A stretch of 64,000 bases of DNA from Actinoplanes subtropicus (GCF_000721705.1 NZ_JOJL01000005.1:62001-126000), one strand, 5' to 3'. Positions 31,891 through 41,343 are shown, counted from the stretch's first letter. The notes: a model not told the origin generated them from the letters alone. Numbers and translations are program-made.

Positions 31891-32870
31891 CACAACGCCG
31901 CCGGTGACTCGGCGTCCGGAATCAGGATCGACGGCCGTCCGGAGCCGTCGGCCGGAACGAACCAGACGTCGGACTTTTTCGGGGCCTGTCGGACGGCGTA
32001 CATGACGGTGTTGTCGTCGAACCAGGCCGCCTGGTCGTCGACGCTGCGGGTCTCGGCCAGGTGGGTGCGGGTCATCGTGGCCAGGTCCAGGACGGTCAGG
32101 CGCCAGCCCCTGGCCGGGTCGCCGCCGACGGCCTCCTTGAAGACGATCTTCCGCTGGGACGGGGACAGCGACGGGCACTCGACGTTCCCGGCCAGGGTGC
32201 GGACCGTCCGCGCGGCCACGTCGCCGTAGATCAGGTAGCGCCGCCCGGCGGTGGACATGGTGGCGTAGAAGTGCTGGTCGTCGACGAACGTGACGCCCCA
32301 GAAGTTGAGGTCGACCGAGCGGTAGGGCTTGCCGTCGAGGGTGGCCGCGAAGGTCTCCAGGGTGTCGACCGTCGTGCCGGTCGCGGTGTTCAGCATGCCG
32401 ACGCGGGTGGAGAACTTGCCGCCGTTGTAGCTGTCGCCGGTCACGAAGACGGTCCACGCCAGGACGTGGCCGCTCGGCGACACGCGTGCCCGGTTCGGCA
32501 CGCCGACCAGCGGATAGGTGTCCTTGACCCCGAGGTGGGTGTCGAGCACCGCCAGCTGGTAGGTGGCGAGCGGGCCGTCGGGGCGCAGGCAGATCGCCGC
32601 GCCGCCGGCCGCGTAGACCCGATCGCAAGACAGAGCGGATACCGTACGCGGACCCGCGCCGCCCCCGCGGGACACGGTGGCGACCCGCCCGTAGCTGCCG
32701 GGGGCGGTGCTGCGGAAGAGGAGCCGCTCCCCCGGGCTCGCGTCGACGGCCGCCGACGCGACCGCCGGGGTGGCCGCGCGATGGCCCGCGACGAGGATGT
32801 AGACGACGGCGGCCGCGATCAGGGCCAGCGAGAGGCCGGCCGCGAGCAGGACCCGAGCACGCAGGCTCAC
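31884..32870 (-). CDS. Membrane-anchored TolB-like beta-propeller protein
   Basis: About 328 residues from GTG 32870. A single N-terminal transmembrane or signal-anchor helix (VLLAAGLSLALIAAAVVYILVAG) precedes an extracytoplasmic domain of repeated strand motifs ending in RARVSPSGHVLAWTVFV, CPSLSPSQRKIVFKEA and DDQAAWFDDNTVMYAVR. These are WD40/TolB propeller blades. Function is unknown; such proteins often bind partners at the cell surface. The frame extends upstream through a 33-bp tandem repeat, but that part is not protein-like, so the internal GTG is preferred. The C-terminus sits at the junction with the foreign fragment and may be truncated. Confidence 0.75.
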   Translation of the reverse strand: MSLRARVLLAAGLSLALIAAAVVYILVAGHRAATPAVASAAVDASPGERLLFRSTAPGSYGRVATVSRGGGAGPRTVSALSCDRVYAAGGAAICLRPDGPLATYQLAVLDTHLGVKDTYPLVGVPNRARVSPSGHVLAWTVFVTGDSYNGGKFSTRVGMLNTATGTTVDTLETFAATLDGKPYRSVDLNFWGVTFVDDQHFYATMSTAGRRYLIYGDVAARTVRTLAGNVECPSLSPSQRKIVFKEAVGGDPARGWRLTVLDLATMTRTHLAETRSVDDQAAWFDDNTVMYAVRQAPKKSDVWFVPADGSGRPSILIPDAESPAALWN

Positions 32871-32941
32871 GACGCCACTCCAACGACGGGCGTCGGCGGC
32901 ACGTCGGCGCGGCGCCCTGGACCGGACGGGCGCGGCCACAC

Positions 32942-33050
32942 GACGCCGCCCGGTCGCGGCGGGCACACGCTCACGACGCCGGCCCGTCGCGGCAGGCACA
33001 CGCTCACGACGCCGGCCCGTCGCGGCAGGCACACGCTCACGACGCCGGCC
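32942..33050. repeat. 33-bp tandem repeat, three copies plus a partial
   Basis: Copies at 32942-32974 (diverged), 32975-33007 and 33008-33040 (identical), with ten bases of a fourth. On the minus strand each copy carries GTCGTGAGCGTG. This resembles both the stop region of the MFS gene, which lies inside the last copy, and the start of the beta-propeller gene (GTCGTGAGCCTGCG). The array therefore looks like local amplification of a gene junction. Confidence 0.9.
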
Positions 33051-34269
33051 GGGTGCGTAGCAGCATCGTGGCCGAGCCGGCCAGGGTCAGTGCCGCCGTC
33101 GCGGCCGCCGCGCGGATCGCGCCGGGGGCGCCCCACCACTGCCAGGCCAGGCCGAAGAGCACCGACGAGAGCAGGTAGGCCAGGGCCTGGCCGGTCTGGA
33201 TCAGGGCCAGGCCGGTGGTGCGCAGTTCGGGCGGCAGCAGCGGGCCGGCGACCGCCATCAGCACGCCGTCGGTGGCCGCGTAGAAGACTCCGTACAGCAG
33301 GAGCGCCGTGACCAGCGCGCCCGGGCCGGACCACGACGTGGCCAGGATCAGGTAGACGGCCAGCAGGGCGGCGTAGCCGGCCAGGAAGACCCGGGTGCGG
33401 CCGAGCCGGTCGGCGAGCGCGCCCAGTGGCACGGCGAACACCAGGTAGGCGAGGCTGGTGCCGACCGCGAGCAGCGGGAACCAACCCGTCGCGAGCTCCT
33501 CGCGGCGCTGCAGCAGCAGGTAGACGAAACCGTCGCCGATCGTGGACAGGCCGAGCAGCACCGCGCCGGCCAGCAGCATCCGGATCGGGCCGCGGCGGAG
33601 CAGGGCGGCGGCCCGGCGTACGTCAACCGGTTTGTCGGTTCTGCACGACGCCGGGCGGTCGCGGACGAAGAGGATCAGCACCAGCACGCCGATCGTGGCG
33701 ATGCAGCCGCTGGTCACGAAGACCGCGTCGAAGGCCTGGGCGGAGGCGGCCAGCACCCCGATCGCGACCAGCGGGCCGGCGAACGCGCCCGCGCTGTCCA
33801 TCGCCCGGTGCACGCCGAACGCGCGGCCGAGGCCGTCGGCCGGGGTGGAGAGGGTGATCAGCGCGTCGCGTGGGGCGGTGCGCAGGCCCTTGCCGGCGCG
33901 GTCGGCGACGATCGCGGCGCCGATGCCGGTGAGCGAGCCGCCGGCGAGCAGGAGGCCGGCCTTGGCCACGGCGGAGATCCCGTAGCCGAGGCCGGCGACG
34001 AGCTTGCGCCGCCGAACCCGGTCGGCGACGTAGCCGCCGACCAGGCGCAGCAGCGCGGTAGCCCCGGTGTAGAGCCCGTCGACCAGGCCGTAGACGGCCG
34101 GGCCGAGGCCCAGCCCGGCCACCAGGTACAGCGGGAGGATCGCGGTGACCATCTCGCTGGACACGTCGGTGACCAGGCTGACCGTGCCGAGCGCCAGCAC
34201 GTTGGCGGCGATCGTCGCGGCTTTTGTCGCTTTCGGGGCGACGGGCCGCTCCACCGAGGCGAGGTACAT
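33037..34269 (-). CDS. MFS transporter
   Basis: A 410-residue polytopic membrane protein with about 12 hydrophobic segments in two halves. The typical MFS loop between helices 2 and 3 is present as GGYVADRVRRRKLVAGLGY, with the second-half counterpart GALADRLGRTRVFLAGY. The N-terminal signature NVLALGTVSLVTDVSSEMVTAILPLYLV marks a widespread actinobacterial subfamily of putative drug or metabolite exporters with no firm substrate. Its stop codon lies within the 33-bp repeat. It starts six bases before the end of the upstream phosphoesterase gene region, so co-transcription with that gene is likely. Confidence 0.9.
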   Translation of the reverse strand: MYLASVERPVAPKATKAATIAANVLALGTVSLVTDVSSEMVTAILPLYLVAGLGLGPAVYGLVDGLYTGATALLRLVGGYVADRVRRRKLVAGLGYGISAVAKAGLLLAGGSLTGIGAAIVADRAGKGLRTAPRDALITLSTPADGLGRAFGVHRAMDSAGAFAGPLVAIGVLAASAQAFDAVFVTSGCIATIGVLVLILFVRDRPASCRTDKPVDVRRAAALLRRGPIRMLLAGAVLLGLSTIGDGFVYLLLQRREELATGWFPLLAVGTSLAYLVFAVPLGALADRLGRTRVFLAGYAALLAVYLILATSWSGPGALVTALLLYGVFYAATDGVLMAVAGPLLPPELRTTGLALIQTGQALAYLLSSVLFGLAWQWWGAPGAIRAAAATAALTLAGSATMLLRTRPAS

Positions 34270-34275
34270 CGCCGG

Positions 34276-35127
34276 TCAGCTCCACACGTCGGTGATCGGC
34301 GAGACGCTCGCGGCGTTGCCGAGCCCCGGCAGGCCGTACGCGGATTCGATGGTCCGCAGCACCGTGTAGTGGGTGATCTTCTCGGAGTAGGTGCCGACCT
34401 GGACGCCGGCGCCCACGAAGGTCGTGTAGATGTGGTTCAGCGACAGCGAGTTGTCCTCGTCGAAGTTGACGATGAGCAGGCTGTTGTGCGTCTTGGCCCA
34501 CTGGGCGTAGGCGTCCAGGTTCGCCTGCAGCCAGCTGTTGCCGGTGGCGATGCTGCAGTCGTGCATGTCGTCGCACATGTTCGGGGTGACGAAGGAGACC
34601 GTCGGCAGCGAGGCGTAGTTGCCGCTGGACGGGAAGCTCGCGTACGTCAGGTTGCTGGCCGCCGGCACGCTGCCGAAGTCGACCCAGCTGTTGTGCTTGC
34701 GCATGTAGTTGCCGCTGGAGCAGCCGGTGTAGCCGGCCGACGGCATCGACTCGGAGTAGCCCGTGAAGGTCAGGCCGGCGGTGATCAGCTGGTTGCCGAG
34801 GTTGTCGGCGGTGAAGTTCTTCGGGCAGGAGTCGCTGGTCACGCCCTGGGTCGAGCCGGAGAACAGGGCGATGTAGTTGGGCTGGCTGGGGTGGGTGATC
34901 GCGTAGGACTGCGAGAAGCTCGCGCCCTGCGCGGCGAGGGACTGGAAGTAGGGGGCGCTGGAGGCGGTGATCTGCGAGGACGCCTTGTTCTCGAACATCA
35001 CCAGGACGATGTGGTCGAAACGGGGCACGCTCGTGGCGGCCCGGGCGGAGGTCGGGGCCGCGGCGGTGAGCCCGGCCCCGACGAGTGCGAGGGTCGCCAG
35101 AGCGACCGATACACGCCGTACGGTCAT
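34276..35127 (-). CDS. Secreted phosphoesterase (acid phosphatase family)
   Basis: A 283-residue exported enzyme. It has a clear signal peptide (MTVRRVSVALATLALVGAGL..., cleavage near ARAATS). The mature domain starts FDHIVLVMFENKASSQIT, the metal-binding head of the PF04185-type phosphoesterase family. ITHPSQPNYIALFSGSTQGV and the C-terminal NFDEDNSLSLNHIYTTFVGAGV carry further metal ligands. The family hydrolyses phosphate mono- or diesters outside the cell, including phosphatidylinositol phosphates and phospholipids. An in-frame ATG 12 bases upstream is an alternative start. It reads in the same direction as the MFS gene seven bases downstream. Confidence 0.9.
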   Translation of the reverse strand: MTVRRVSVALATLALVGAGLTAAAPTSARAATSVPRFDHIVLVMFENKASSQITASSAPYFQSLAAQGASFSQSYAITHPSQPNYIALFSGSTQGVTSDSCPKNFTADNLGNQLITAGLTFTGYSESMPSAGYTGCSSGNYMRKHNSWVDFGSVPAASNLTYASFPSSGNYASLPTVSFVTPNMCDDMHDCSIATGNSWLQANLDAYAQWAKTHNSLLIVNFDEDNSLSLNHIYTTFVGAGVQVGTYSEKITHYTVLRTIESAYGLPGLGNAASVSPITDVWS

Positions 35128-35195
35128 AGAGGGAATCATCGGCCAGGGCCGGCGCCCGGAGCGTGGACGGCAGGTTAAGAATAGATAACCGTCGA

Positions 35196-35891
35196 TCAGG
35201 AGTCGCGTGGCGCGTTCCGCCGGCGGAGCACGATGACGAGGCCGCCGCCGATCAGCACGACCGCCACGATCACCCAGATCCACCAGGTACCGCTGCTGCT
35301 GCCGCCGTCGTCGCCGGGCAGCTCGGCAACCGGCGACACCGCCGCGGTCGCTGCCGGACTTGTCGGATTTATCGCATTTGTTGAGCTGGTCGCGCCAAGG
35401 GCGGGTGCCGCCGCCGGGCCGGGCTTGAGGGTGACCAGCGGCGCCGGGTTGTCCGGTTCCGGCTGACCGGGCTGCTGGATCTCGATCCAGCGCACGATGC
35501 TGCCGTCCCCGTACGTCTCCAGGGTCTTGAAACTGAGCCGTGTCTGGCCGTCCGGCAGCTTGGCGATCCTGACCTTCCAGACCGCGTCCTGCCCGATCTT
35601 GAGCGGGGCCCCGCCGACCGTGAAACCGTCCGCGGCGCTGGTGAACGTCCAGCCCGCCGGCGCCTTGACCAGCGTCACGCCCGCCGGCGGGAGGCCGGCC
35701 GGCAGCACGACCCGCTCCGACTTGATGCCGGCCTTGGTGTTCTCGGCCTCCCCGTCGAAGGTCAGCGTCACGTCCGACGCCCCGGCGGTGGTCTTGTCGG
35801 CGGACACCTCCACGTGCGCGAGCGCCGGCCCGGCCAGGCCCAGCACCGCGACCCCGGCGACCGCCGCCACCGTCGCCACCCGCTTGGTCAT
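35196..35891 (-). CDS. ycnI: YcnI-like copper-associated membrane protein (DUF1775)
   Basis: A 231-residue exported protein. The signal peptide ends PALAHVEVS, leaving the His-Val-Glu start of the mature protein that binds copper in characterised YcnI domains. A DUF1775 beta-sandwich spans about residues 25-150 (SERVVLPAGLPPAGV, TFTSAADGFTVGG, WIEI). A Pro/Ala/Thr linker leads to a C-terminal membrane anchor (WWIWVIVAVVLIGGGLVIVL) and an RRR cytoplasmic tail. The ATG at 35891 is chosen because the signal peptide begins there. The usual partners (CopC/CopD-like YcnJ, PCu(A)C) are not adjacent. Confidence 0.88.
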   Translation of the reverse strand: MTKRVATVAAVAGVAVLGLAGPALAHVEVSADKTTAGASDVTLTFDGEAENTKAGIKSERVVLPAGLPPAGVTLVKAPAGWTFTSAADGFTVGGAPLKIGQDAVWKVRIAKLPDGQTRLSFKTLETYGDGSIVRWIEIQQPGQPEPDNPAPLVTLKPGPAAAPALGATSSTNAINPTSPAATAAVSPVAELPGDDGGSSSGTWWIWVIVAVVLIGGGLVIVLRRRNAPRDS

Positions 35892-36052
35892 CCATTCAGA
35901 TCTCCACGTCACGAGGTCACAGTCGCCCACCGGGAGCGAAAAGTTCCGGCGAATCTCCGGCGCCGCCCGGGAAAGGTCTCAAGCCCCCGCCCCGCCGCCC
36001 GATGAAAGCCTCCGACGGCACCCGCGCCGTGGATCCGATGATCGGAGGGCGC

Positions 36053-39000
36053 ATGACGACGCGAGCCGCTCGCGCGTGCTTCGGCGCGTGGATCGCCGTG
36101 CTCACCGCCGTCTACTACGCCTTCCCCGGCAGCCACCTGTACACGTGGGCGCTGCTCGGGTACTCCAGCGCCGCGATGATCGTGCTCGGCGTCCGCCTGA
36201 ACCGGCCCGCCCGCCGGCTGCCCTGGTACCTGATCGCCGCGGCGCTGGTGTTCTTCAACAGCGGCGACAACCTGTACAACCTGATCATCGCGACCGGCCG
36301 CACGCCCGCCTTCCCCGGCCCCGCCGACGTGCTCTACCTGCTGGTCTACCCGTTGCTGACCGGCGCCCTGCTGCTGCTCGTGCGGTCCCGCTCGGGCGGG
36401 GTCAGCAACCGGGCCGCGCTGCTCGACGCGCTGGTCCCCACGGTCGGGCTCGGCCTGCTCTCCTGGATCTACTGGATCGCGCCGTTCGCCCGCTCGCAGG
36501 ACCTGTCGCTGCTGGAGAAGCTGGTCTCGGTCGGCTACCCGCTCGGCGACGTGCTGGTGCTGGCGATGACGCTGCGCATGGTCACCACGCCGGGCCGCCG
36601 GCCGCGGGCACTCACCGCGATCGGCCTGGCCATGGTCGGCCTGCTCATTTCCGACATTCTGTACGGGCAGTCCCAGCTCAGCAGCGACTGGAGCCTCGGC
36701 GGGCCGGTCGACCTCGGCTGGATCGTCTTCTACGCGGCGATGGGCTGGGCCGCGCTGATGCCCTCGATGCGCGAGCTCACCGAGCCGGCCGGGCACGGCG
36801 AGACGCACGGCGCGTACCGGATCATCTGGATGGCCTCGGCCGCCCTGATCGCGCCGGCCGTGCTCTACCTCGAGTGGATCCACGGCACCGAGGTGGAGAC
36901 GGCCCGCGGCGGGATCGTCGACGCGCCCGTCATCGCCGGTGCCGCCGCCCTGATGTTCCTGCTGGTGCTGGCCCGGGTCAACGGGCTCGCGCAGGCCCAG
37001 CGGCTGGCCCGCTCCCGGGAGCGGGCGCTGCGCAAGGCCGGGGACGCGCTGTACGCGCTGACCACGGTCGAGGAGGTGATGGCCGCGACCCGGGAGGCGA
37101 TCGAGGGCCTGCTGCCCCGGGACAAGCCGTACCGCCTGACGATGATCCACGACGAGTCGGCCGACCCGCGGCGCGTCGACATCCGGCTGATCACCGCGGC
37201 CGAGCTGCCGCCGGGCGTGCCCACGTACGGGTTCGACACCTTCGTGCTCGCCGCCATGCCGCTGCCCGGCGACCCGCCGCTGCAGGCGACCGGCGTGCTG
37301 GCCGCGCCGGCCGGCGTGCTGACCGACCTCATCGAGACCCTCAACGCGCTGTTCGCCCAGGTGGAGTCGGTGGTCCACCGGATCGCGCTGACCGGCGAGG
37401 TCAGCCGGCGGGAGAGCGAGGCCTGGTTCCGTACGCTGATCCAGAACGCCTCGGACGTGATCCTGATCCTCGGCGACGACGACGAGATCCGCTACGCCAG
37501 CCCGTCGGCGGCGACCGTGCTCGGCTACCACGACCTGGCCGGCTCGACGCTGGCCGCGATGGTGCCGGTCAGCCACTACGGCGCGATGCGGGAGATCCTG
37601 TCCGCCGCACGCCTCGGCCGCCGCGCCGGCAACACGCCCGACCTGACCGTGCTGAGCGCCGACGGCCAGCTGCTGCAGATCGAGGTGGACGCCCGCGACC
37701 TGCGGGACGACCCAACCGTCCGCGGGCTGGTGCTGACCATCGCCGACGTGACCGAGCGGCGGCGCCTCGAGGGCGAGCTGTCCCACCTGGCGTTCCACGA
37801 CGGGCTGACCGGGCTGGCCAACCGGGTGCTGTTCCGCACCCGGCTCGAGCAGGCCTACGCCGATTGCGCGCGGGACCGCCGTACGCTGTCGGTGCTGTTC
37901 GTTGATCTTGATGACTTCAAGGAGGTCAACGACACCCTCGGGCACGCGGTCGGCGACGAGCTGCTGGTGACCGCCGGGCAGCGGATCGCCGCGATCGTCG
38001 GCGGCGGCAGCACCGCGGCCCGGATGGGCGGCGACGAGTTCGCCATCCTGATCGAGGACGGCCACCCGGCCGGCGACGCCGAGGAGGTGGCCGCCGCGAT
38101 CGTGGCGGCCCTGGCGGTCGCCGTCGAGGTCAGCGACGGCCTCGGCGGCTCGCACATCGTCAGCGGCGCGGCCAGCGTGGGCGTCGCCGCCAGCACCGAC
38201 GCGGACTCCGCCACCGAGCTGCTGCGCCACGCCGACCTGGCCCTCTACCAGGCCAAGGGCGGCGACAAGGGCACCTGGCAGCGGTACCAGCCGGAGCTGC
38301 ACTCCGCGATGGTCGAGCGGCTGGCGGTGCGGGCCGCGCTGCACGAGGCGATCGAGGGCGACCAGTTCCGCCCGATGTACCAGCCCATCGTCGACCTGCA
38401 CACCGGCCTGATCGCCGGGGTCGAGTCGCTGGTCCGCTGGGAGCATCCGACCCGCGGACTGCTCGGCCCGTACCACTTCATCGAGGTGGCCGAGGAGAGC
38501 GGCGCGATCGTGGCGATCGGCCTGTCGGTGCTGCGCGAGGCGCTCGGCCAGTTCGCCGCGTGGCAGGCGGACGACCCGGACACGTCGCTGCGGTACGTGA
38601 GCGTCAACGTGTCGGCCCGGCAGTTCCGTACGCCCGGCTTCGTCGGCCAGGTGCGCGCGGCGATCGCCGAGGCCGGCGCGCGGCCCGAGTGGCTGCTGCT
38701 GGAGATCACCGAGAGCCTGGTGCTGCGCGACGCCGACCAGGTGTGGGCGGACCTGCGGGCGCTGCGGGCGATGGGCGTCCGCATCGCGATCGACGACTTC
38801 GGCACCGGCTACTCGTCGCTGAGCTACCTGCGGGAGATGCCGGTCGACGTGCTCAAGCTGGACAAGTCGTTCATCGACGACATCCTGCGCAGCCACCAGC
38901 AGCACACCATGGTCGACACGATCGCCACCCTGGCCCGCAACCTCTCGCTCGCGGTGGTCGCCGAGGGCATCGAGGACGCCGGCCAGCGGGCCGCCCTGGC

Positions 39001-39103
39001 CGCCATGGGCTGCCCGTACGGCCAGGGTTATCTGTTCTCGAAGCCGGTCTGGCCCGGCGAGATCACGAAGCTCGTCCGAGGGGTTCTGACAGATATTCAC
39101 TAG
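36053..39103 (+). CDS. Membrane PAS-GGDEF-EAL protein (c-di-GMP synthesis and/or hydrolysis)
   Basis: A 1016-residue protein. Eight or so transmembrane helices fill residues 1-320 and form an unclassified MASE-like sensor. A short GAF-like or linker region leads to a PAS domain at about 455-575 (WFRTLIQNASDVILILGDDDEIRYASPSA). The GGDEF domain keeps MGGDEF at 659-663 and VDLDDFKEVNDTLGHAVGD. The EAL domain has ESLVRW (Glu 791) with Ser for the middle Ala, and otherwise complete catalytic motifs: SVNVSARQF, EITES, IDDFGTGYSS, KLDKSF, EGIED and QGYLFSKP. Both activities are possible. ATG 36053 has a GGAGG site four bases upstream and is chosen over an earlier ATG. Confidence 0.93.
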   Translation: MTTRAARACFGAWIAVLTAVYYAFPGSHLYTWALLGYSSAAMIVLGVRLNRPARRLPWYLIAAALVFFNSGDNLYNLIIATGRTPAFPGPADVLYLLVYPLLTGALLLLVRSRSGGVSNRAALLDALVPTVGLGLLSWIYWIAPFARSQDLSLLEKLVSVGYPLGDVLVLAMTLRMVTTPGRRPRALTAIGLAMVGLLISDILYGQSQLSSDWSLGGPVDLGWIVFYAAMGWAALMPSMRELTEPAGHGETHGAYRIIWMASAALIAPAVLYLEWIHGTEVETARGGIVDAPVIAGAAALMFLLVLARVNGLAQAQRLARSRERALRKAGDALYALTTVEEVMAATREAIEGLLPRDKPYRLTMIHDESADPRRVDIRLITAAELPPGVPTYGFDTFVLAAMPLPGDPPLQATGVLAAPAGVLTDLIETLNALFAQVESVVHRIALTGEVSRRESEAWFRTLIQNASDVILILGDDDEIRYASPSAATVLGYHDLAGSTLAAMVPVSHYGAMREILSAARLGRRAGNTPDLTVLSADGQLLQIEVDARDLRDDPTVRGLVLTIADVTERRRLEGELSHLAFHDGLTGLANRVLFRTRLEQAYADCARDRRTLSVLFVDLDDFKEVNDTLGHAVGDELLVTAGQRIAAIVGGGSTAARMGGDEFAILIEDGHPAGDAEEVAAAIVAALAVAVEVSDGLGGSHIVSGAASVGVAASTDADSATELLRHADLALYQAKGGDKGTWQRYQPELHSAMVERLAVRAALHEAIEGDQFRPMYQPIVDLHTGLIAGVESLVRWEHPTRGLLGPYHFIEVAEESGAIVAIGLSVLREALGQFAAWQADDPDTSLRYVSVNVSARQFRTPGFVGQVRAAIAEAGARPEWLLLEITESLVLRDADQVWADLRALRAMGVRIAIDDFGTGYSSLSYLREMPVDVLKLDKSFIDDILRSHQQHTMVDTIATLARNLSLAVVAEGIEDAGQRAALAAMGCPYGQGYLFSKPVWPGEITKLVRGVLTDIH

Positions 39104-39136
39104 TGGTGGAAGCCCGGGCGCGGCAAGGTGGGACCT

Positions 39137-39796
39137 GTGCTAGAGAACCCCGCGTGGGCCGCCCTCTCCGGGCCGCAGGCCTGCTTCGCCGAGGCGTCCG
39201 GTGACGCCGCCTGCTATACGTCCGACATCTCCCCGTTCGCGGCGGTCGCCGACCCGGCCGACCCGGCCGGCTGGCGCGACCTCGCCACGCTGACCGACCT
39301 CGCGCTGCTCACCGGCCCGACCGTGCGCCCCGGCCCGGGGTGGGAGGTCGCGGTCTCGGTGCCCGGGGTGCAGATGATCGGCCAGAGCATGACCGGCGTG
39401 CAGGACCCGGAGGCGATCGAGCTCACCGAGACCGACGTGCCGGAGATCCTCGACCTGGTGGAGCGGGCCAAGCCCGGGCCGTTCAAGAAGCGGACCATCG
39501 CACTCGGCCGCTACCTGGGCATCCGGCAAAACGGCCGGCTCGTCGCGATGGCCGGCGAGCGGTTCCGCCTGCCCGGCTGGACGGAGATCAGCGCGGTCGC
39601 CACCGACCCCGACTTCCAGGGCCGCGGCCTCGGGGCGCGGCTCACCCTCGCGGTGGCGGCCGGCATCCTGGAGCGGGGCGAGCTGCCGTTCCTGCACGCG
39701 TCGGCCGACAACGCGAGGGCGATCCGGCTGTACGAGCGGCTCGGCTTCCAGCCCAGCCACGAGGTGGTCTTCGCCTCCGTCCGCCGCGCCCGCTGA
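39137..39796 (+). CDS. GNAT family N-acetyltransferase
   Basis: A 219-residue protein with the GNAT domain in its C-terminal half. Motif A reads SAVATDPDFQGRGLGARLTLAVAAGI, and the C-terminal part has LHASADNARAIRLYERLGFQPSHEVVF, as in the FR47-like group. The N-terminal half (LENPAWAALSGPQACFAEAS) is a degenerate GNAT half typical of this actinobacterial subgroup. GTG 39137 is chosen because this subgroup starts at the LENP segment and AAGGTGGG lies just upstream. The substrate is unknown. It follows the membrane GGDEF-EAL gene by 33 bases and may be read through from it. Confidence 0.87.
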   Translation: MLENPAWAALSGPQACFAEASGDAACYTSDISPFAAVADPADPAGWRDLATLTDLALLTGPTVRPGPGWEVAVSVPGVQMIGQSMTGVQDPEAIELTETDVPEILDLVERAKPGPFKKRTIALGRYLGIRQNGRLVAMAGERFRLPGWTEISAVATDPDFQGRGLGARLTLAVAAGILERGELPFLHASADNARAIRLYERLGFQPSHEVVFASVRRAR

Positions 39797-39807
39797 GCCC
39801 CCCGGTA

Positions 39808-40068
39808 CTACTCGCCGAGAGCGCCGTCCGGGTTCGGGGCGGCGCCTCCCGCGTCCGCGAAGCGGTCCTGCAGGTCGCCGATCCGCTGGAGCACCTCGGC
39901 CAGCTCGCCGCGCACCTTGGCGAGCCGGTTCTGCTCGTCGGCGGGCAGGCCGCCGCCGTGGTCGTGGCTGGTCAGCGTCGTCTCGTGCTCCTCGAGCTCC
40001 TCGCGGCGCTCGTGGAGGCGGTTGAGCTCGGCCGCGTACTGACTCTGGCTGATCTTCTCGGGCTGCAT
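39808..40068 (-). CDS. Small coiled-coil protein
   Basis: An 86-residue Glu/Arg-rich protein with two heptad-like helices (QYAAELNRLHERREELEEHE and EQNRLAKVRGELAEVLQRIG) joined by a His/Gly-rich turn (SHDHGGGLPA). It forms a helical hairpin and ends in a flexible tail. I do not recognise a named family. It lies between two convergent or divergent genes and has its own start. Amphipathic pattern and length argue for a real gene, but there is no functional clue. Confidence 0.65.
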   Translation of the reverse strand: MQPEKISQSQYAAELNRLHERREELEEHETTLTSHDHGGGLPADEQNRLAKVRGELAEVLQRIGDLQDRFADAGGAAPNPDGALGE

Positions 40069-40129
40069 GTCTTCATCTGTACACCTCCGGCGGTCCGGGT
40101 GGCGGTGTCCCGGACCCTACGATCGGGAG

Positions 40130-41308
40130 ATGCCGACGACGCCCCGGAGCCAGGCGGAAGCCGTCCACGCCGCGACCGAGCTGGCCGCGCGGCTGGCACC
40201 CGGGGCGGCCGCCCGGGACCGGGACGGTGCGGACGTCGTACCGCAAGAGGCTCTTGATCTTCTTGACGGGTCGGGGCTGCTGGCGCTGAGCATCCCGGCC
40301 GCCGACGGTGGTCCCGGGCTCGGGGCGCGGACGCTGGCCGAGGTGGCGCGGATCGTGGCGGCGGCCGACCCGGCGATCGCGCAGGTGCCGCAGGCGCACT
40401 TCCTGATGATCGACCTGCTGGCCGTGCACGGGACGCCGGCGCTACGCAAGACGCTGTACGCGGACGTGCTCGCGGGCCGGCGGATCGGCAACGCCCTCGC
40501 CGAGCGGGGTGGCAAGCACGCGCAGGACCTGAGGACCCGGCTCGCCGACGGCCGGCTGGACGGCGTCAAGTACTACACGACCGGGGCGTTGACCAGCGCG
40601 TGGATCGGGGTCAGCGCGGTCACCGCGGACGGGCGGCTGGCCCTGGCATTCGTGCCGCGGGACGCGCCCGGGGTCGCGATCGACACCGACTGGGACGTGC
40701 TCGGGCAGCGGGCGACGATCAGCGGCACGGCCACGTTCGAGGCGGTGCCGGTGTCGCTGTGGTTCGACTACACGTCGGTCTACGAGGTGCCGCAGCAGTT
40801 CGGGGCCCGCGCCCAGCTCTTCCACGCGGCGATCGAGGCGGGGATCGCGGCGGGTGCGCTCGCCGCGGCCCGGGACTATCTGACCGCGAAGGCCCGGCCG
40901 TCCACCGAGGCCGTACGCGCCGGGGCGACGACGGCGATCGAGGATCCGCACGTGCTGTACCGGTACGGGCGGCTCGCCACCCGGGTGCGGGCGTCGTCGG
41001 CGCTGCTCGCCTCGGCGGCCGCGGAGCTCGACGAGATCGGGCTGGTGCCGTCGTCGGCCGCGGAGGCCGCCCGGGGCTCGCTGGCGGTCGCGGCGGCGAA
41101 GGCATTCGCCGGCGAGGTGGCGGTCGAGGCGGGGTCCGAGCTGTTCGCGCTGTGCGGGACGAGCTCGACGGCCAGCAAGTACGACCTGGACCGGTTCTGG
41201 CGCAACGCCCGGACGCACAGCGTGCACGACCCGGTCGACTGGAAATACCACCACCTGGCGGCGTACGAGCTGGGCGGCGTGCTGCCACCCAACCATGGAC
41301 AGCTGTAG
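40130..41308 (+). CDS. Acyl-CoA dehydrogenase-like flavin monooxygenase (SfnB/DszC type)
   Basis: A 392-residue protein with the acyl-CoA dehydrogenase fold. It resembles the SfnB/DszC branch, reduced-flavin-dependent enzymes linked to sulfur scavenging from organosulfur compounds. Signatures include the N-terminal DLLDGSGLLALSIPAADGGPGL, the middle region with KYYTTGALTSAWIGVSAV (the family usually has KFYSTGALFAHW) and the C-terminal FRNARTHS-like WRNARTHSVHDPVDWKYHHL. The acyl-CoA dehydrogenase catalytic EGT motif is absent, supporting the monooxygenase branch. No flavin reductase or sulfonate transporter is adjacent. ATG 40130 sits next to GGGAG. Confidence 0.85.
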   Translation: MPTTPRSQAEAVHAATELAARLAPGAAARDRDGADVVPQEALDLLDGSGLLALSIPAADGGPGLGARTLAEVARIVAAADPAIAQVPQAHFLMIDLLAVHGTPALRKTLYADVLAGRRIGNALAERGGKHAQDLRTRLADGRLDGVKYYTTGALTSAWIGVSAVTADGRLALAFVPRDAPGVAIDTDWDVLGQRATISGTATFEAVPVSLWFDYTSVYEVPQQFGARAQLFHAAIEAGIAAGALAAARDYLTAKARPSTEAVRAGATTAIEDPHVLYRYGRLATRVRASSALLASAAAELDEIGLVPSSAAEAARGSLAVAAAKAFAGEVAVEAGSELFALCGTSSTASKYDLDRFWRNARTHSVHDPVDWKYHHLAAYELGGVLPPNHGQL

Positions 41309-41343
41309 GCGCCACGCCGACGGCATGGAGCAGGACGCGGGCG

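Noticed and set aside
32871..33032. N-terminal extension of the beta-propeller protein through the 33-bp repeat
   Set aside because: The extension is RRRERVPAATG-type repeat translation; the membrane anchor and a GTG start lie just after it.
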